DNA of 64,000 nucleotides from Diphasiastrum complanatum (taxonomy: Eukaryota; Streptophyta; Lycopodiopsida; Lycopodiales; Lycopodiaceae), in contig CM055092.1 in the NCBI GenBank assembly GCA_029204225.1, positions 47,290,777-47,354,776 on the forward strand, read 5' to 3'. Shown piece by piece: positions 49,401 to 61,072 of this stretch. The stretch's first letter is position 1. Every line of letters starts with the position of its first letter. The translations under genes were made by a program, and so were the position numbers. The notes beneath the pieces were generated by a model that did not search any database, was not told where the DNA came from, and saw only the letters and a program-made list of their open reading frames with translations.

Positions 49401-52400
49401 TTCACAAACTATACGTAGATCAACAACCAAACATGAGAGCTCTGCTGCAAGTCTCCTCCCAACCATAGTTGCATAGGAATGAGATAGGGAATGCTTGGCA
49501 AGGCTCACAATATATCCCCTTAAGCACCCCTTAACCCTGACACAATAACGTCTAGGCATGCTAAACTCCTTGCACAGCCGCACAACCAACACTTGCCACT
49601 TGGCAGTACCCTAACACATAGGCAAGCTAGTATATTCTTCGAAAGAATAGTGATTTTTTTCTTTTAAATATACATGTGGATGACTTGATTTTGACAAGCA
49701 ATTGTGCCAAACTCTTATGGGATGAGAAGAAGTCACTAAGTGAGGAATTCGAGATGAAGTTTGGAGGCTAGAAGGTTGTATGTTTCTAACTTAGAGCAAA
49801 TATATATATAAAGCTTTTGGAAACATTTAAGATGCTGGATTATTAATCGATTGACACTCCCGGAGAGACTAACATTAAATTGTTAAGTGTCTTGGATCAA
49901 CCAAGAGTTGATGCTACTACATACATAATTCCAGCAGGGAGTCTCACCTGTTATAACTAGGACTGATATTTCACATTCAGTTGGAGTAGTGAGTCAATTC
50001 ATGCAAGACCCCAAGGAGAGCCACTAAGAAGCTGCAAAGAGGATCTTGTGATATCTAAAGGGTGTGGTCTTGAAAAAAATGATGTGAAAGAACCAGTTCT
50101 CAAAGGATGGTGTGATGTTGATTGGGCCTAGAAAAGTCAATATTTGGCAATTTGTTTAGCTTAGGTCCAGGAGCAATATCTTGGAGTAGCAAAAAGCACC
50201 CTACAGTAGTCTTATTTCTCTCAGGAGCCGAATACAGGGCAATTCAACTAACAACCAAGGAAGTTGTTTGGTTAAGGAAGTTTCTTTGGGCTCTATTATA
50301 GATTGTGATAATGAGAGTTGCATCAAGATTGCTAAGAATCTAGTTCTCCATGTCCGAACTAAACACATTGAGATTCACTATTATTTTGTTCGAGACAAAA
50401 CTTTTAGCAAGAGAAGTAGAACTTATTTTTTGTTCTATGGAAGAACAAGTTGTTGACATCTTTACCAAAGGTCTTCCTGGAGCACAATTTTAAAAGTTAA
50501 GAGCTTTGTTGGGAGTTACATGCAATAAGTTTGCCATTAAGGGAGAATGTTAGAAGCCCTATTTAAATTTTTTCTTGTTGATGCTTTGTTTGTATTAAGT
50601 AGGCGTGCCACATTCGCACACCCTAAACAGCGGTTAGGGGTCATCAGGATTTGCTCCAGTGTCAGAAGCTTCTGTAGTGCACCTATTGTGAACATTCAAA
50701 AGTTAAAACCTCCTCCAAGTGAAAGGCACAATTTTATCTTTTCGTCACTTCAAGTTTGGATGGAGCCAAGTCAATTTGGATGTGGCCATGACCATTTATG
50801 AATCTCTCTCCTCCAATTTCAACACCCTCGTTCAAGGTGTGTAACTCCGCTATGGGATGACTCGTGGAAGTTGGACTACTTGTGTAACTCCCAATGGTGC
50901 TTTACCATATTGGGAGCATTTCTCTCATTCCTTCTGTTTATATATGGTAGTCATCTTGGTCATGGTGCTCTTTCTTGGGTGATACAATTTGTGTGGGGTG
51001 GATGTGTATGTGACATCTCTACTATTGATGGCAAGAAACTTGCTCATGTTGATGCCCTTTTGTGGCAATCTTGGTCCACGTGACTTGCATGGTATGTACC
51101 TATTTGGCACATTGCTATTAATAGACCTAAGGAAGCGGGACCCGGACCCGGACGCGGACGCGCCAGGGGTGCGTCCGTGTCCCCGGACGCGTCCGGTTTT
51201 TTTTTTTTTTTTTAAATTTAGACTTAAAAAAATTTAAAAAAAAATGCAGCCAGGGGTGCGTCCGAGGGTCCGGGGTGCGTCCGTTTTTTTTTAAAAAATT
51301 TGGACAACCGCGCGTCCGGGGGTCGGACGCATCCGGGTTCAGACGCCGGATGCGGATGCGGACGGGGGCATTCCAGCCCGGACCCTCATGTCTGTTTAAA
51401 TAGACTCATCACTTGTGACATTCATTATGATACTTTCATATGGCACATCCATGTAGGTTGATAGAACTTCATGCTACTTTGTAGCGATAGCCGTTTATAC
51501 TTATTGTGTTGTCATGCCTTTTGCAACTCCCTATTCAGCATATGCACTTTTACAATTTGTGTACATCATGACATCTGTGTATAGCATGTGCAGTTTTGCA
51601 GTCTATATCTATTATCATGTGGCAGCTATATCAATTTTTTGCGTATGTTTTTCTATTGTAGCCAACATTGAGGGCAATGCTTTTGTGGGTGTAGGAGAGA
51701 GTTATGAAAATCAATTATTTTTATGCCTTGTTTGTTAGTATGGGCCAGTTTTGAAACCTGTAGATCATCCTATATAGTACAATAACTATGGTGGTTGCCA
51801 GTAAACACATCAATAGCATAACATAGATCATTCGGATACATGGAGAATCAAGAAAGTTAGCAAACATCACAAGTCAAGCTCCTTGACAAGAGAGATGGAT
51901 TCTAGCAATTGAATAATTGGGTGCCATGTGTCGTATATGCATGATAGTTATCCAAGAGGTGCTAGGTGTCAAGCGTACCATGACTCCTGCTTGACCTACT
52001 TGGTAAAATATGCATAAGAGGGGTTCACAATGTAATCAATTAATAACCCCTTCCTTGGCATATACACAACTCACAAGTAACAAGTATTCTTAGTTGGAGA
52101 ATGCTATTATGGTCTATTGTTCTTATGTGACATCAGTGACCAAATGTGTGATTAAGTTCGTAACTTTTTTGGACTTTCTGTAAGGCAGCACCTAGAGCAG
52201 GTCTGGGAATCATGTTGTTTCATCCTCATCTCATTGTTGATCTCATTCTTCTTTAGAGAAAAGTTATTTTATTTGTTAAATGTTTAGAGCTTTATAACCG
52301 AGTTTCTGTTTCAAATTTTATCATACAAGTGTGCTATATCTCTTGTTCTTCCTGGTCCCTGGATTAAAACATTGCAAGTGCTTGTGCTTGTCCTGTGGTG

Positions 52401-53107
52401 CTCACTCTCCTTCTATTATAGCACATAAAATCCTGATGGCCTTCTCTTTGCTATCATCATGCAATTGGTGTTTCTTGGGAGTCTTTAACACCAAAAAGTC
52501 CTCTCGTGCCCAGTCGTCTGACACAAATTGCCATGAGCCTAATGACCTAAACCTTTCAAAAACGAGCATATGTTCATTCTTGGTTCTTTGAAACATCTGG
52601 GCATGTTGCTTCATTCTGTAGCAAAGAATTAGATTACTAATTTTCTCGGGAATTTTGAGACAGCCTCTCACCAACCATCACCTTCTGTTTAAGATAAGCA
52701 AAATTTGAAAACTTGTGGCAGACATAGCACCAATTAGCAGTTTGTGGTTTGCTTGGAGGGGAAGGTGGTTGTACCTTTCAAGTAGATTTTGGGTTTTTTT
52801 ACATGCAAGCAGCAGTTATCCCCTTCACTTGTTACCCCAAGAAAACCAACTGAATTGGGTAATTGCATATGAATGTTTGTCCCTTTTCACAAAAGTTTGA
52901 AACTGAGGCTGCAGTCTGCTACTAACATCTTTAGGCTATTGATTGAAAGTAAATAACGCAGTAAGGAAAACTTATGCTTAACTCTCTTATTGCATGAGAA
53001 TTTCACATACACTCTCTCAATTATTTAATGTTTGCAGTGATTCAGGGGATTCGGATGAAGATGAGGACTCTGACTCATCACAATCTTGCAATTGCGTGAT
53101 TCAATAG
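43415..53107 (+). CDS. Small CaaX-box protein, two exons with a 9.2-kb intron
   Basis: Exon 1 is 43415-43812 and exon 2 is 53038-53107; donor CAAG|GTCC and acceptor TTTGCAG are consensus, and the join completes a Ser codon. The 155-residue product has a variable N-terminus with a tandem DPIVGP duplication (48 bp in the DNA, 43511 and 43559). The C-terminal module is KRTVHWVDDYGKNIAEVREF, then EPSDSGDSDEDED and SCNCVIQ. The last four residues are a CaaX box, so Cys should be prenylated (Q favours farnesyl) and the protein should sit at membranes. The basic-hydrophobic/acidic/Cys ending resembles small plant proteins of unknown function. The ATG at 43415 has a G at +4; the frame is open further upstream to 43247, so the start is not certain. 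AATAAA at 53168 may be the poly(A) signal. Confidence 0.75.
44854..45291 (-). pseudogene. Ty3/gypsy RNase H end and linker fragment
   Basis: The minus-strand frame begins LVVQKSNCVTDALSRIAKVNQ, the NxxADALSR signature ending gypsy RNase H, followed by the linker towards the integrase (RTDEIFGRIWQGV). The frame continues to 44854 without catalytic residues. It lies inside the CaaX-gene intron in opposite orientation. A diverged nucleotide copy of its lower part is at about 46370-46470 (CAACACCCAAGA on the minus strand). Confidence 0.75.
45300..48490. other. Intronic sequence, no clear gene
   Basis: Probably the decayed interior of the gypsy element whose gag is at 48495-49049 and RNase H at 44854-45291; no continuous pol frame survives. 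Diverged repeats of about 130 bp at 45985 and 46130 share 'CTCTCTT..A.ATCTTTGT'. A short telomere-like run (TTAGGGTTAGGGTT) is at about 47783. Confidence 0.4.
48495..49049 (-). pseudogene. Ty3/gypsy gag fragment
   Basis: Two adjacent minus-strand frames. The upper one includes PPNFKGAISMRYTDAVENWLHKWEKEF. The lower one includes ATYHFQESTKRWLRKVEKAY, then WEAFRHMFTQNWVPMDEKSKDMQLW and SLQDYAIL. Spacing of the Trp-rich helix, the 'TWEEF...F..Q(F/W)vP' and the 'L.QY' elements fits the retrotransposon gag domain. A stop between the frames at 48720 breaks it. Gag forms the particle around element RNA. Confidence 0.75.
49341..49616 (-). repeat. 5' LTR and primer-binding site of the gypsy element
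   Basis: In minus orientation 49616-49355 begins TGTTAGGG and ends GCAACA, a 262-bp segment with TGTT..AACA ends. After two bases comes TGGTATCCAGAC (49352-49341), a primer-binding site resembling but not identical to the initiator-Met type. The gag frame starts about 290 bp further on. The partner LTR was not found. Confidence 0.55.
49680..50548 (+). pseudogene. Ty1/copia RT-end and RNase H remnant
   Basis: Reads DDLILTSNCAKLLW and EEFEMKFGG (RT after the catalytic box), then, with frame breaks, VLKGWCDVDWA and, at 50268-50450, IIDCDNESCIKIAKNLVLHVRTKHIEIHYYFVRDK, the conserved RNase H end. It then continues into 'VVDIFTKGL'. A polypurine-like AAGGGAGAA (50539-50547) is followed by TGTTAGAAGCCC, the likely start of a 3' LTR whose end was not found. 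Confidence 0.75.
51127..51398. mobile_element. GC-rich insertion with GGACGCG/CGCGTCC repeats
   Basis: An abrupt GC-rich segment in AT-rich surroundings. It has many copies of GGACGCG, GTGCGTCCG and GGTCCGGG in both orientations (for example the palindrome GGACGCGTCC) and two poly-T/A runs. The 7-bp string AATAGAC lies on both sides (51120-51126 and 51399-51405), a possible target duplication of a small non-autonomous DNA element. Terminal inverted repeats are weak. Confidence 0.45.
51406..53037. other. Last part of the CaaX-gene intron
   Basis: No recognisable coding motif. Ends in an ordinary acceptor (ATTTAATGTTTGCAG) at 53037. Confidence 0.5.
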
Positions 53108-53174
53108 TGTTTCAATCACGTTCGGGTAAGGTACCTAACATGCAGTGGAGCAATTTTCATGGAATTTAATAAAT

Positions 53175-54930
53175 CAAATTTAGCAGATTATTCAACAATT
53201 TGTGTCCTGGGGCAATTTGTGCATCTAGAAAGACTCAGATTTGCTCTTCAAGACAAACTTCACAGAGTAATTCCTTCATCTTTCGTCTCGAGAATTGTGT
53301 ATGTATACAGAGTCAGTCACTATACTTCTCAAAAAACTCAGTGGCAGCTGTTTCTCCCTTAAGTTATGCACTCGAAAGATGATCCAAAGTTTTGCTTGCA
53401 GATTGAGATTTCAAATTTCAAAATGTGAGTATCAAGAAAGTTGAGCCATTATTGTGTTTTCACATACTCAGTTGTAACGTCCTAATTAAAGTGCCTTTAG
53501 TTCATTGTAATTCTTGACTCCTTGACCACTTTGTTGGTCCTGTTACTTGTGTAGAAGATGCTAGTCATGGCAGTGATCATGTGTCAATTTTCTATCTCCT
53601 TTGGAACTGCTATTGGATGCCTAGAGATAGATGGATGTTTTTTGGTGAGAGATAAAAGATGTCTTGCTTCAATCAGGATTCAGAAGTGCCGTTTTTTTGT
53701 TCTCGTGTCTCAACTTCCTGGTGGAGAGCCTCACTTACATGGGAATCAAATACATTACTACTAATTCTTTGCATCCTTAGTTCAATATATATTAGTTATA
53801 TTTGTCTGGTCCGCATGGATGTTAGTATTTTTCCAGTTATTTCACTTTTCATCTTACCTTTAAAAACATGTGTACTTACAAAGTTTACAACTACAGCATG
53901 ATGGGCCGTATGAAGAGAGAGAGGTTTTGTGGTGACAATAAGCGTTTCTTCTTCTTGCTGTATTAAGCTTCTGCTGAACTGCAATCAATGTGTAGTGGTT
54001 TATTGTTATCACCTGAAGTTTTTGGAAGCACTTGTTTTGATATATCGAGTATAGATGGGCTTAAATTAGTCAGAGTTACCCTGGACAGGCCATTATTTGT
54101 AGCATATGACATCTTGCTTTACCAAAATTCAAAGTGTTGATTTATGTTTTGCCTGTTTCAACTTTTGGTACGAGAGTTTCACCATGGCTTGAAAAACCCA
54201 ATGGAATTTTTATTAATTTACTTAGACGTGGACAGCCTGATTCTGTTTTAAACGGCGGTTAAAGGTTGGTTTCACCTTTGAAAATTTGATATGTACAAAT
54301 GTGGTTACTCGAATTGATGCTGTTTACAAACTGTACCACTTTGTAGTAGTGTGGAAGAATACAATATATCGTTTGATATGTGTGACATTTTCAATCTCAT
54401 GGTAAATGACTATAAAGGCTCTGTACAAAGATCTATGGTTTGCCGACAAACTTACGTTCTACTAGTAGACAAACCTGTTGTAGTGTTGTGCTGCAAAACC
54501 CTGAAATTTATCTCATTTGCACTTGAAAGACCAAGGCTATATGTGAATTCATTCCCCAAGAATCGTATCATAGATGCAAGCTATCAAGGCTTGCAAGACA
54601 ACCTAAACAAATGGATATTTTTTGTTGTTTGATTATAACAAGGTGGATTATACATCTCTTAAACGTGTCAATGACAATTCATTCAAAGTTCTCTTAATTA
54701 TTTCTCTCCGTGCTAACACTGCCATGAATTGAATAGGTGCATTGACCAACAATACTATGTGTCAGTGGCATTTCTTCAATGACCAAGCAAAACAATTTTG
54801 ATCGAAGGCTGCAAATTGAACAAATGTCTTACAATTCTCTCAATGTCTCACAATTGACAACCAAGCTAGTTAAGAGGTTATGTGCAATCGTTTACACTTT
54901 GTATTGCCAATCACATGTGCCACCCAAGGG
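53175..54930. other. No recognised gene downstream of the CaaX gene
   Basis: Only short ORFs, none with a known motif. The first few hundred bases probably contain the 3' untranslated region. Confidence 0.4.
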
Positions 54931-55115
54931 GTTACATCCCACTTTGGTGGGGCTAACACTACCAATCAAATTCATGTCGCTCACTAACATAAAGCATGTG
55001 GAGAAATAATTTAGAACTTCTTCGGTGTTACATCCCACCTTGGTGGGGCTAACACTACCAATCAAATTCATGTTGCTCACTAACATAACGCATGTGGAGA
55101 AATAATTTAGAACTT
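54931..55115. repeat. Tandem duplication of about 96 bp
   Basis: 'GTTACATCCCAC(C/T)TTGGTGGGG' to 'GAGAAATAATTTAGAACTT' occurs at 54931 and again at 55027 with few differences. Confidence 0.85.
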
Positions 55116-56035
55116 GGATGAGGACTAAGATAGGCAAATAAATATGGGTCATGTCTAGTGGACGTGTCAAAAAATTCCACAGAATATAATTGAATAACAA
55201 GTTAGGTTCAGAAAAATATAGTGATGTTTTTTGTTGCAGTAATTGGATTCATGATATGAAAAGCATGTTATATATGTAATTAGTAGTCGAAATTTAATCA
55301 TGAGTGAATGGATGCAACTTGAGGATGTGCTAGAAGTGCAGCCATGCAGAATTTGCTCATGGTTGTTGATAAGGAAAGACAATCAGTAGAAGTGCAACCA
55401 TGTATATTTTTATTTGACAATATTTTTCAAATCATTCTTCTTTGGTACTATAGTTATTCAAAACATACATATTAGATTTGTGGGGGTCATGAGATCTAGG
55501 AGCCATAATGGCTTGTGTTGAAGCACGAATATTGTATATTGTATTTTTTAGACCGTTACTAGATTTTTGCTTATGCCACACAATGTACATAGGAATGTAC
55601 AAATTTGGGAAACAAAATTCACTCTATGATGTGGCTAAACCCTAATTATTTTAACTTTAGTATGAATCAAAACTTAAAGTAGAACACAATGCACACCATT
55701 TAGGAGGCCATTTCTACTAAGATTGACACAACACCTGTGGAGACAAAAATATCTTAACCTAACTAAAGTAAGTATGAAATGAATTATGTGCATATTTAAG
55801 GGATTTTACTACCAACAAAGAGGTGATCTACCTTGTAAAAGTCAAACTACTTTGAGCTTTTCATGTCGGCCACAACATAGCAGTCTTTTGCACAACACAC
55901 ATAATTTACAATGCATCACCATAGTCTATACACAATTGCCATGTCAGGTCTAGAGGACAAGTTCCAATCTATATATGTAAAACTATATGTGTGCATGTAA
56001 TGTGCATGCATATGGGGGGGCCCCATGCATATGGT

Positions 56036-56262
56036 GCATCCTCCTTCTCTCACCCATCCATACACTTTTTTAAACTAAAAGGATGGGGAGGAGTATGCAT
56101 GTATGGGGAAAATCATGGCCCTCCTCCCCATGCATGCATCTAAGGGGCATCCTCCTCCCCTCACCCATGCATACACTTTTTTAAACTAAAAGGATGGGGA
56201 GGAGTATGCATGTATGGGGAAAAGCATGCATGGCCCTCCTCTCCATGCATGCATCTAAGGGG
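56036..56262. repeat. Tandem duplication of about 112-116 bp
   Basis: Two units beginning 'GCATCCTCCT' and ending 'CATGCATGCATCTAAGGG' (from 56036 and from about 56147), including 'ACTTTTTTAAACTAAAAGGATGGGG'-type sequence, with a four-base insertion in the second. The surrounding sequence is rich in ATGCAT palindromes. Confidence 0.85.
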
Positions 56263-56486
56263 CTTACTCCAAATTCCAAGTACCCTTTACCCACACACAT
56301 AGTGTTTTGAAGGGTAGGTACATACTTAAAGGTGTTAAACAAAAGGGACTTTATTATCAAGGACTTTACTAAATTTGAAGGACTCTCTAAGGATTTTTAA
56401 AAATATTAGACTTTCCACGGAAAGGCTGAAATAAAAATGCATTTCTATGAAGGGATGAGAAGGCTTCAAAACGCAGGCATGGTGGG

Positions 56487-56487
<1 letters not shown>

Positions 56488-56566
<79 letters not shown>

Positions 56567-56795
56567 TAGTTCCACTCAAGCCTGCATGGCGTACGTGGCA
56601 TAGCTTAGTTGGCTTGCCACACAAGCCTATGTCAAGCCTATGTGGCAGACTGCAACATGCTGCATGGCAGACATCAAGCCTATGTCATGCCTATATGACC
56701 TACCACGCAAGCCTATGATAGGCCTACGTGACTTGCCCTGCGTGGTTTCTCATGATATACCTACGTGGCTTGCCGCGTAGCAACTTGTGAGCCCC

Positions 56796-56875
<80 letters not shown>

Positions 56876-57255
56876 CCACTCAAGCCTATATGGTAGAGCT
56901 TGGTTGGCTTGCCACACAAGCCTACATGGCAGAGCTTGGTTGGCTTGCCACACAAGCCTATGGCAAGCCTATGTGATAGCCTGTGACATGCTTGCGTGAC
57001 AGACATCAGACCTATGCCATGCCTATGGCCTGGCACACAAGCCTATGGTAGGCCTGCATGGCTTGCCATGTGGCAACTTTCGAGCCCACCTATATATATC
57101 TCTCTCTAGGTCCACTCAAGCCTACGTGGTAGAGCCCGGTTGGCTTGCCGTATGGTTGGCCTACATGGCTTGTCACATGGCAAACCTCAAGCCTGCATGA
57201 TTTGCCATGTGGCAGACCTATGTGGCAGTGTGCGACATGCTTGGTAGACAACCCC
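56488..57255. repeat. Tandem array of about 300-bp units, each headed by a TC tract
   Basis: Unit 1 starts with (TC)n 56488-56563, unit 2 with (TC)n 56798-56872, unit 3 with a short TATATATCTCTCTCT at about 57093-57110. Each tract is followed by 'TCCACTCAAGCCT' and a series of sub-repeats built on 'CACAAGCCTATG' and 'TACGTGGCTTGCC'. Units 1 and 2 end 'CAACTT(G/T)(T/C)GAGCCC'. No coding function. Confidence 0.85.
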
Positions 57256-58731
57256 CCTTTACATTTTCCACTCTCTCAGCAGTATGGAGGGGCACGCGCA
57301 ATGCGTCGTCTCGCAAAAAAAATTGAAAATGAAAAGAATGTTGTGTCACATACCACAGGGAGGGGGAGGATAGCTAAGTAGCATCAATCGCCCGCTTTGA
57401 GCATGATCCAACATCTCGACCACAAGCCGCCACCCAAATTGTTCGGCCACCTGTCAACGATGGGCTAACGCACTAGTATATATATATATATATATATATA
57501 TAAGATGGTTGTTGCGTCAAAGTGGCAACAAATTTTCTGGTACTCAACTCATCCCATTTTGTGGGAGCCTTTATTTTTCAAAATTTCTCTCAATCGTAAT
57601 TTTGGTGATTAATATCATTTCAAAGAGTCCCACGTGTATTGAAACAATAAATAAATTGGAATAAACTACCTCTAAGAGAAACTGAATAATATACACTATA
57701 ATAGGAGTTTATTCATTCATAGTAATGGCATTTGAGAAAGTCCATTTCAATATCTAGTGTTTAAAAAAGTTGTGGACAATTGAAAAAAAATGGGAAGGCA
57801 GGCATGGCTATGCAAAATATTTTTGAATAGCTCTATAATAACAGAAGGTTGGAACAACGGTAAACATTAAATAGTAGAGAAGATGTTTAGAAAACACCAA
57901 ATCTATGTCTCAAGTCGTTAGGATCATTGTGATGGGATGTGGAACAGACTGTCACTGGTTGGAAATATTTGGTACAAGTTTGAAATTGCAAGTGGAGATC
58001 TGTATTCCGCCCTCAAATTGCTAGTATGAGTTTGAAGCTTGGTATGAAACTCACTCAGCTGAAAGGTATTCGTCCTCTTGAATCTTGAAGGCGACCTGAA
58101 ATCAGGTATGTAAATTCATTTGGAAACTGCACCAGGTTGCTGGAGTGATATGCACCAATAGAATGCTGAAAACAAGATGCTAAAAGTAATTTTAACTGGG
58201 CTTGGTTCTGATCTGAACTGCACCCAAAATGGTATGGGTAAAATGTGCCAATGACTTGGTCAGAAATCCGTTAGTGATTTTGGAAAAAGTGTCTCAGTTC
58301 TTGCTTGGAAAAAGTGGATGTACTTGTGGCAAAAAAATATGCTCAATTTAGTGCTTGTTGGTGCTTTGGAGCTCTCTCTGCCTATAAACGGAGAAATCAA
58401 ATCTTTGGAAGAGCAGACTTCATTGGACCCATGAGCGGCCTTAAACGACCAGTGAGCAACCGTGGGGGGGGGGGCTCCCTCAAGGGAGTTCCGCCCTGGG
58501 AGGGTCCACTGCCCAAGGGTGAGAGCTTGAGGGCATGTGCTCGGGTAGCGGAACACCCCAGAGGGAGATGCCCTTCCCTTGTGTAATGCCAATGTGCGAA
58601 GGTGGATCGTTCTTTTTTTTTGGGGGTACAGCCTCATGTGCGAATGCGACTTTTTTTCTTTTAACACATTCTATTTTTTTTCGCAATTCTAGTGCAAAAC
58701 ATTTTACATTTTTGTCAATTTTGTTGTTTGG
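57256..58731. other. No recognised gene; (TA)n at 57476-57502 and a G run at 58466
   Basis: Contains a TA dinucleotide tract and an 11-base G run. Open frames on both strands at 58260-58900 overlap each other and carry no known motif. Confidence 0.4.
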
Positions 58732-58844
58732 TGGAATGTGCATGTGGACAGCCAATGACGGGCTGCCACATAGCACATGCACATTTCACCATAGTGTGTT
58801 TGCTATGTGGCAGCCCATCATTGGCTGTCCACATGCGCATTCCA
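58732..58844. repeat. Fold-back repeat, copy 2: 44-bp inverted arms
   Basis: Left arm 58732-58775 (TGGAATGTGCATGTGGACAG...) and right arm 58801-58844 are inverted copies with two C/T differences, separated by 25 bases. Related to 41836-41958. Confidence 0.85.
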
Positions 58845-58867
58845 TCAGAAAGCTCATGTGCTATGTG

Positions 58868-60210
58868 TCAACATTTGATTGGTTGATTATGAGAAGAATG
58901 ATCACCTAAAATTCTGGTTGTGAAACCCACTTGAACATTGTGTGGAGGTGCCTCCAAAATACAAAAGAAAGTCAGCTGTTCAACTTCTGTAGCTGTAGCT
59001 GCAGGTTCTATAGAAGGATATTCATCAGGATAGCCAATAAAAATACATTTATTTGTCCTATGATCTAGCTTCTTCCTAAGTTGTTTAGAAATGTGAACAA
59101 AACATATACAACCAAAGATTTTTAAATGGCTGACACTAGGCTTGTGCCCATGCCAAACCTCATAAGGAGTTTTGTTATTGACGGCTTTGGTGTTGGATCT
59201 GTTCTGCACGTAACAGGCTATGGCAGTAGCTTCTGCCCAGAACTTCGTAGTAGGTGTGCTTGTTTCATTAGAGATACTAGCTGATGCAACTGAATTAGAG
59301 AGTACGTAAAGATTTCCAACTCTTAGTGCACGTAGTCATAGTAGTATCTTCCTCAAGTATTGTACGCCCTTATCTTAGAGACTGATAACAGGTTCTCTGA
59401 TAACTGAGGAACATGAAGGACGTTAGGAACACAAATAGATAGATCATTGTTGAAGGTGATCTTCATTGTTCCTTTGCCTTCCACTCGCACGCGTATGGTG
59501 CTTGAATCTCCGAGGTAGATGAATTGATCTCTGTTGTAAGCTGCATACTCAGTAAACCATTCCTTGCGAGAGGTCATGTGTTGGGTAGCGCCGCTGTCCA
59601 GGTACCAGCTATCACTGTCTTCGTTGCTGTTGTTGTAAGCCATTAACAAGTGCTCCTTGAATTCCGCCGCGTTGGAGGAGTCTGGCTGCTGCTGCTGTTG
59701 TTGCTTCTTTGCCTCATTGTAGATTCGGATATGAGAAGAAAGCAAGGTCATAACGGCATCATCATCTTGAATAGAACATCCTACAGCTGATAACTAATCC
59801 AATAAAGATTTGAATTTGTTGATGTGAGAAGTGATGGCAGTAGAATCATGCATGCTAAGAGTAAAGAACTTCCTTCTAAGATGTAATCTAGTGGTTACAT
59901 CATGAGTCTCATAGAGATTTGATAACAAATCTAATGCATCCTTAGAGGTTTTGCATGTGGTAACGTGGGATATTTGGGAGTCAGCCAGATTGAGTGTGAT
60001 ACATGCTAAGGCCTTCTGATCTTTGATCTTCCATGCCTTTGCTTGATCACCATTTTCTGGTTTCAGGTCAGCACCTTCTACTACATCCCAAAGATCTCTA
60101 TCTATCAACATCATCCGAAGTAACTTCCAGATGTAGAAGTTAGAACCATTGAACTTGTCAATGATTCTAGCCTCATTGGATGATGACGAAGAGCTACCAA
60201 GATGAGACAT
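58868..60210 (-). pseudogene. Ty1/copia gag-protease-integrase remnant with deletions
   Basis: From ATG 60210 the minus strand encodes gag (IIDKFNGSNFYIWKLLRMML, RDLWDVVEG, HDSTAITSHINKFKSLLD), a stop, and then the region with a poly-Gln run and the protease (WYLDSGATQHMTS, HVPQLSENLLSVSKI; 59353-59751). After a large gap the integrase C-terminus follows (ATAIACYVQNRSNTKAVNNKTPYEVW, FGCICFVHISKQLRKKLD; to 58868). The gag zinc knuckle and the whole integrase core are missing, so the copy is inactive. Confidence 0.88.
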
Positions 60211-60690
60211 AATAATAGTAATATAAATGGAACAAAGTGAATCTCTCGGTATATTTGAGATATGCTTTGATCCTTTTGGGTTTTTGCGAAAAAGTCGAAG
60301 GTGCCTTTAAACAAGTTTTAAGGTGCCCTTAGAAAGGTGAAGGTGCCCTTAAAAAGGCGAAGATGTCTTTAGCAGTTCAACTTTCTCGCACTTTTCGGAA
60401 AAAGCAAAAGAACCGAAGGTGCCCTTAAAACAAGTTTAAGCTGTCCTTTAAAAGTTGGCGAAGGTGTCTTTAACATTCAACCCTTAAAAATAGAGGACCT
60501 TCTGGAATTTCTCTCTCTTTGCATTTTTCGAAAAAAAGCGAAAAAGGGTGAAGGTGTTGAAAATAGTTAAACTGTTGAACTTTGAACAAGTTGACTTCTT
60601 CAAAAATAATTGAACGGAAGAAGTTGAAGGTGAGTGTTGCAGTTTTTGGGAAAGTGCAAAAAATGCGAACTGCGACACTTACTGTATCAT
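60211..60690 (-). repeat. Leader/LTR-like segment with repeated GAAGGTGCCCTTAAAA
   Basis: Located upstream of the copia gag on the minus strand. 'GAAGGTGCCCTT' or close variants occur at about 60296, 60322, 60340, 60415 and 60460 with spacers of 17-75 bases. The upper end (about 60690) interrupts the older copia frame at 60700-61072. It is probably the inserted element's LTR; exact ends not fixed. Confidence 0.45.
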
Positions 60691-60694
60691 CTAA

Positions 60695-61072
60695 CAATCC
60701 TTTAGTAGTATGCTGATGGCTTGATCTAAATGGTTTTTTGGTCTGTTTACCAACTAAACAGTCTTGACAAATAGGTAACTCGACTTTATTACTACGATAG
60801 TCTAGATCAAGAACAATAGAATGTTTAGACATTTGTTGTACAACAATGTAATTCAAGTGACCGAGTCTATAATGCCAAATTGAACTTTTATTTGCTTGAA
60901 TATAAGTACTAAGCGCCTGACTAGAGGCAGAAAAGCAATGACTAAATCTATAGAAGTATCCATGCCTCTTTCCGAGTGCTAGGATCTTGTCTGTCCTATC
61001 AACTACTTTGCATTGATCACTTTTGAAATCTACTTTATGTCCTAGATCTGTGATCCTGCTTACAGAGAGCAA
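60695..61072 (-). pseudogene. Older Ty1/copia protease-end and pre-integrase fragment
   Basis: The minus strand reads LSVSRITDLGHKVDFKSDQC, then SSIWHYRLGHLNYIVVQQM and LPICQDCLVGKQTKKPFRSS, the GAG-pre-integrase with its His and Cys residues, and breaks off after TTKGLLDD where the leader-like segment starts. It is a second copia family that was the target of a later insertion. Confidence 0.85.

Noticed and set aside
58305-58909. Overlapping ORFs on both strands as genes
   Set aside because: No known motif; they run through the G run and the fold-back repeat and overlap each other.
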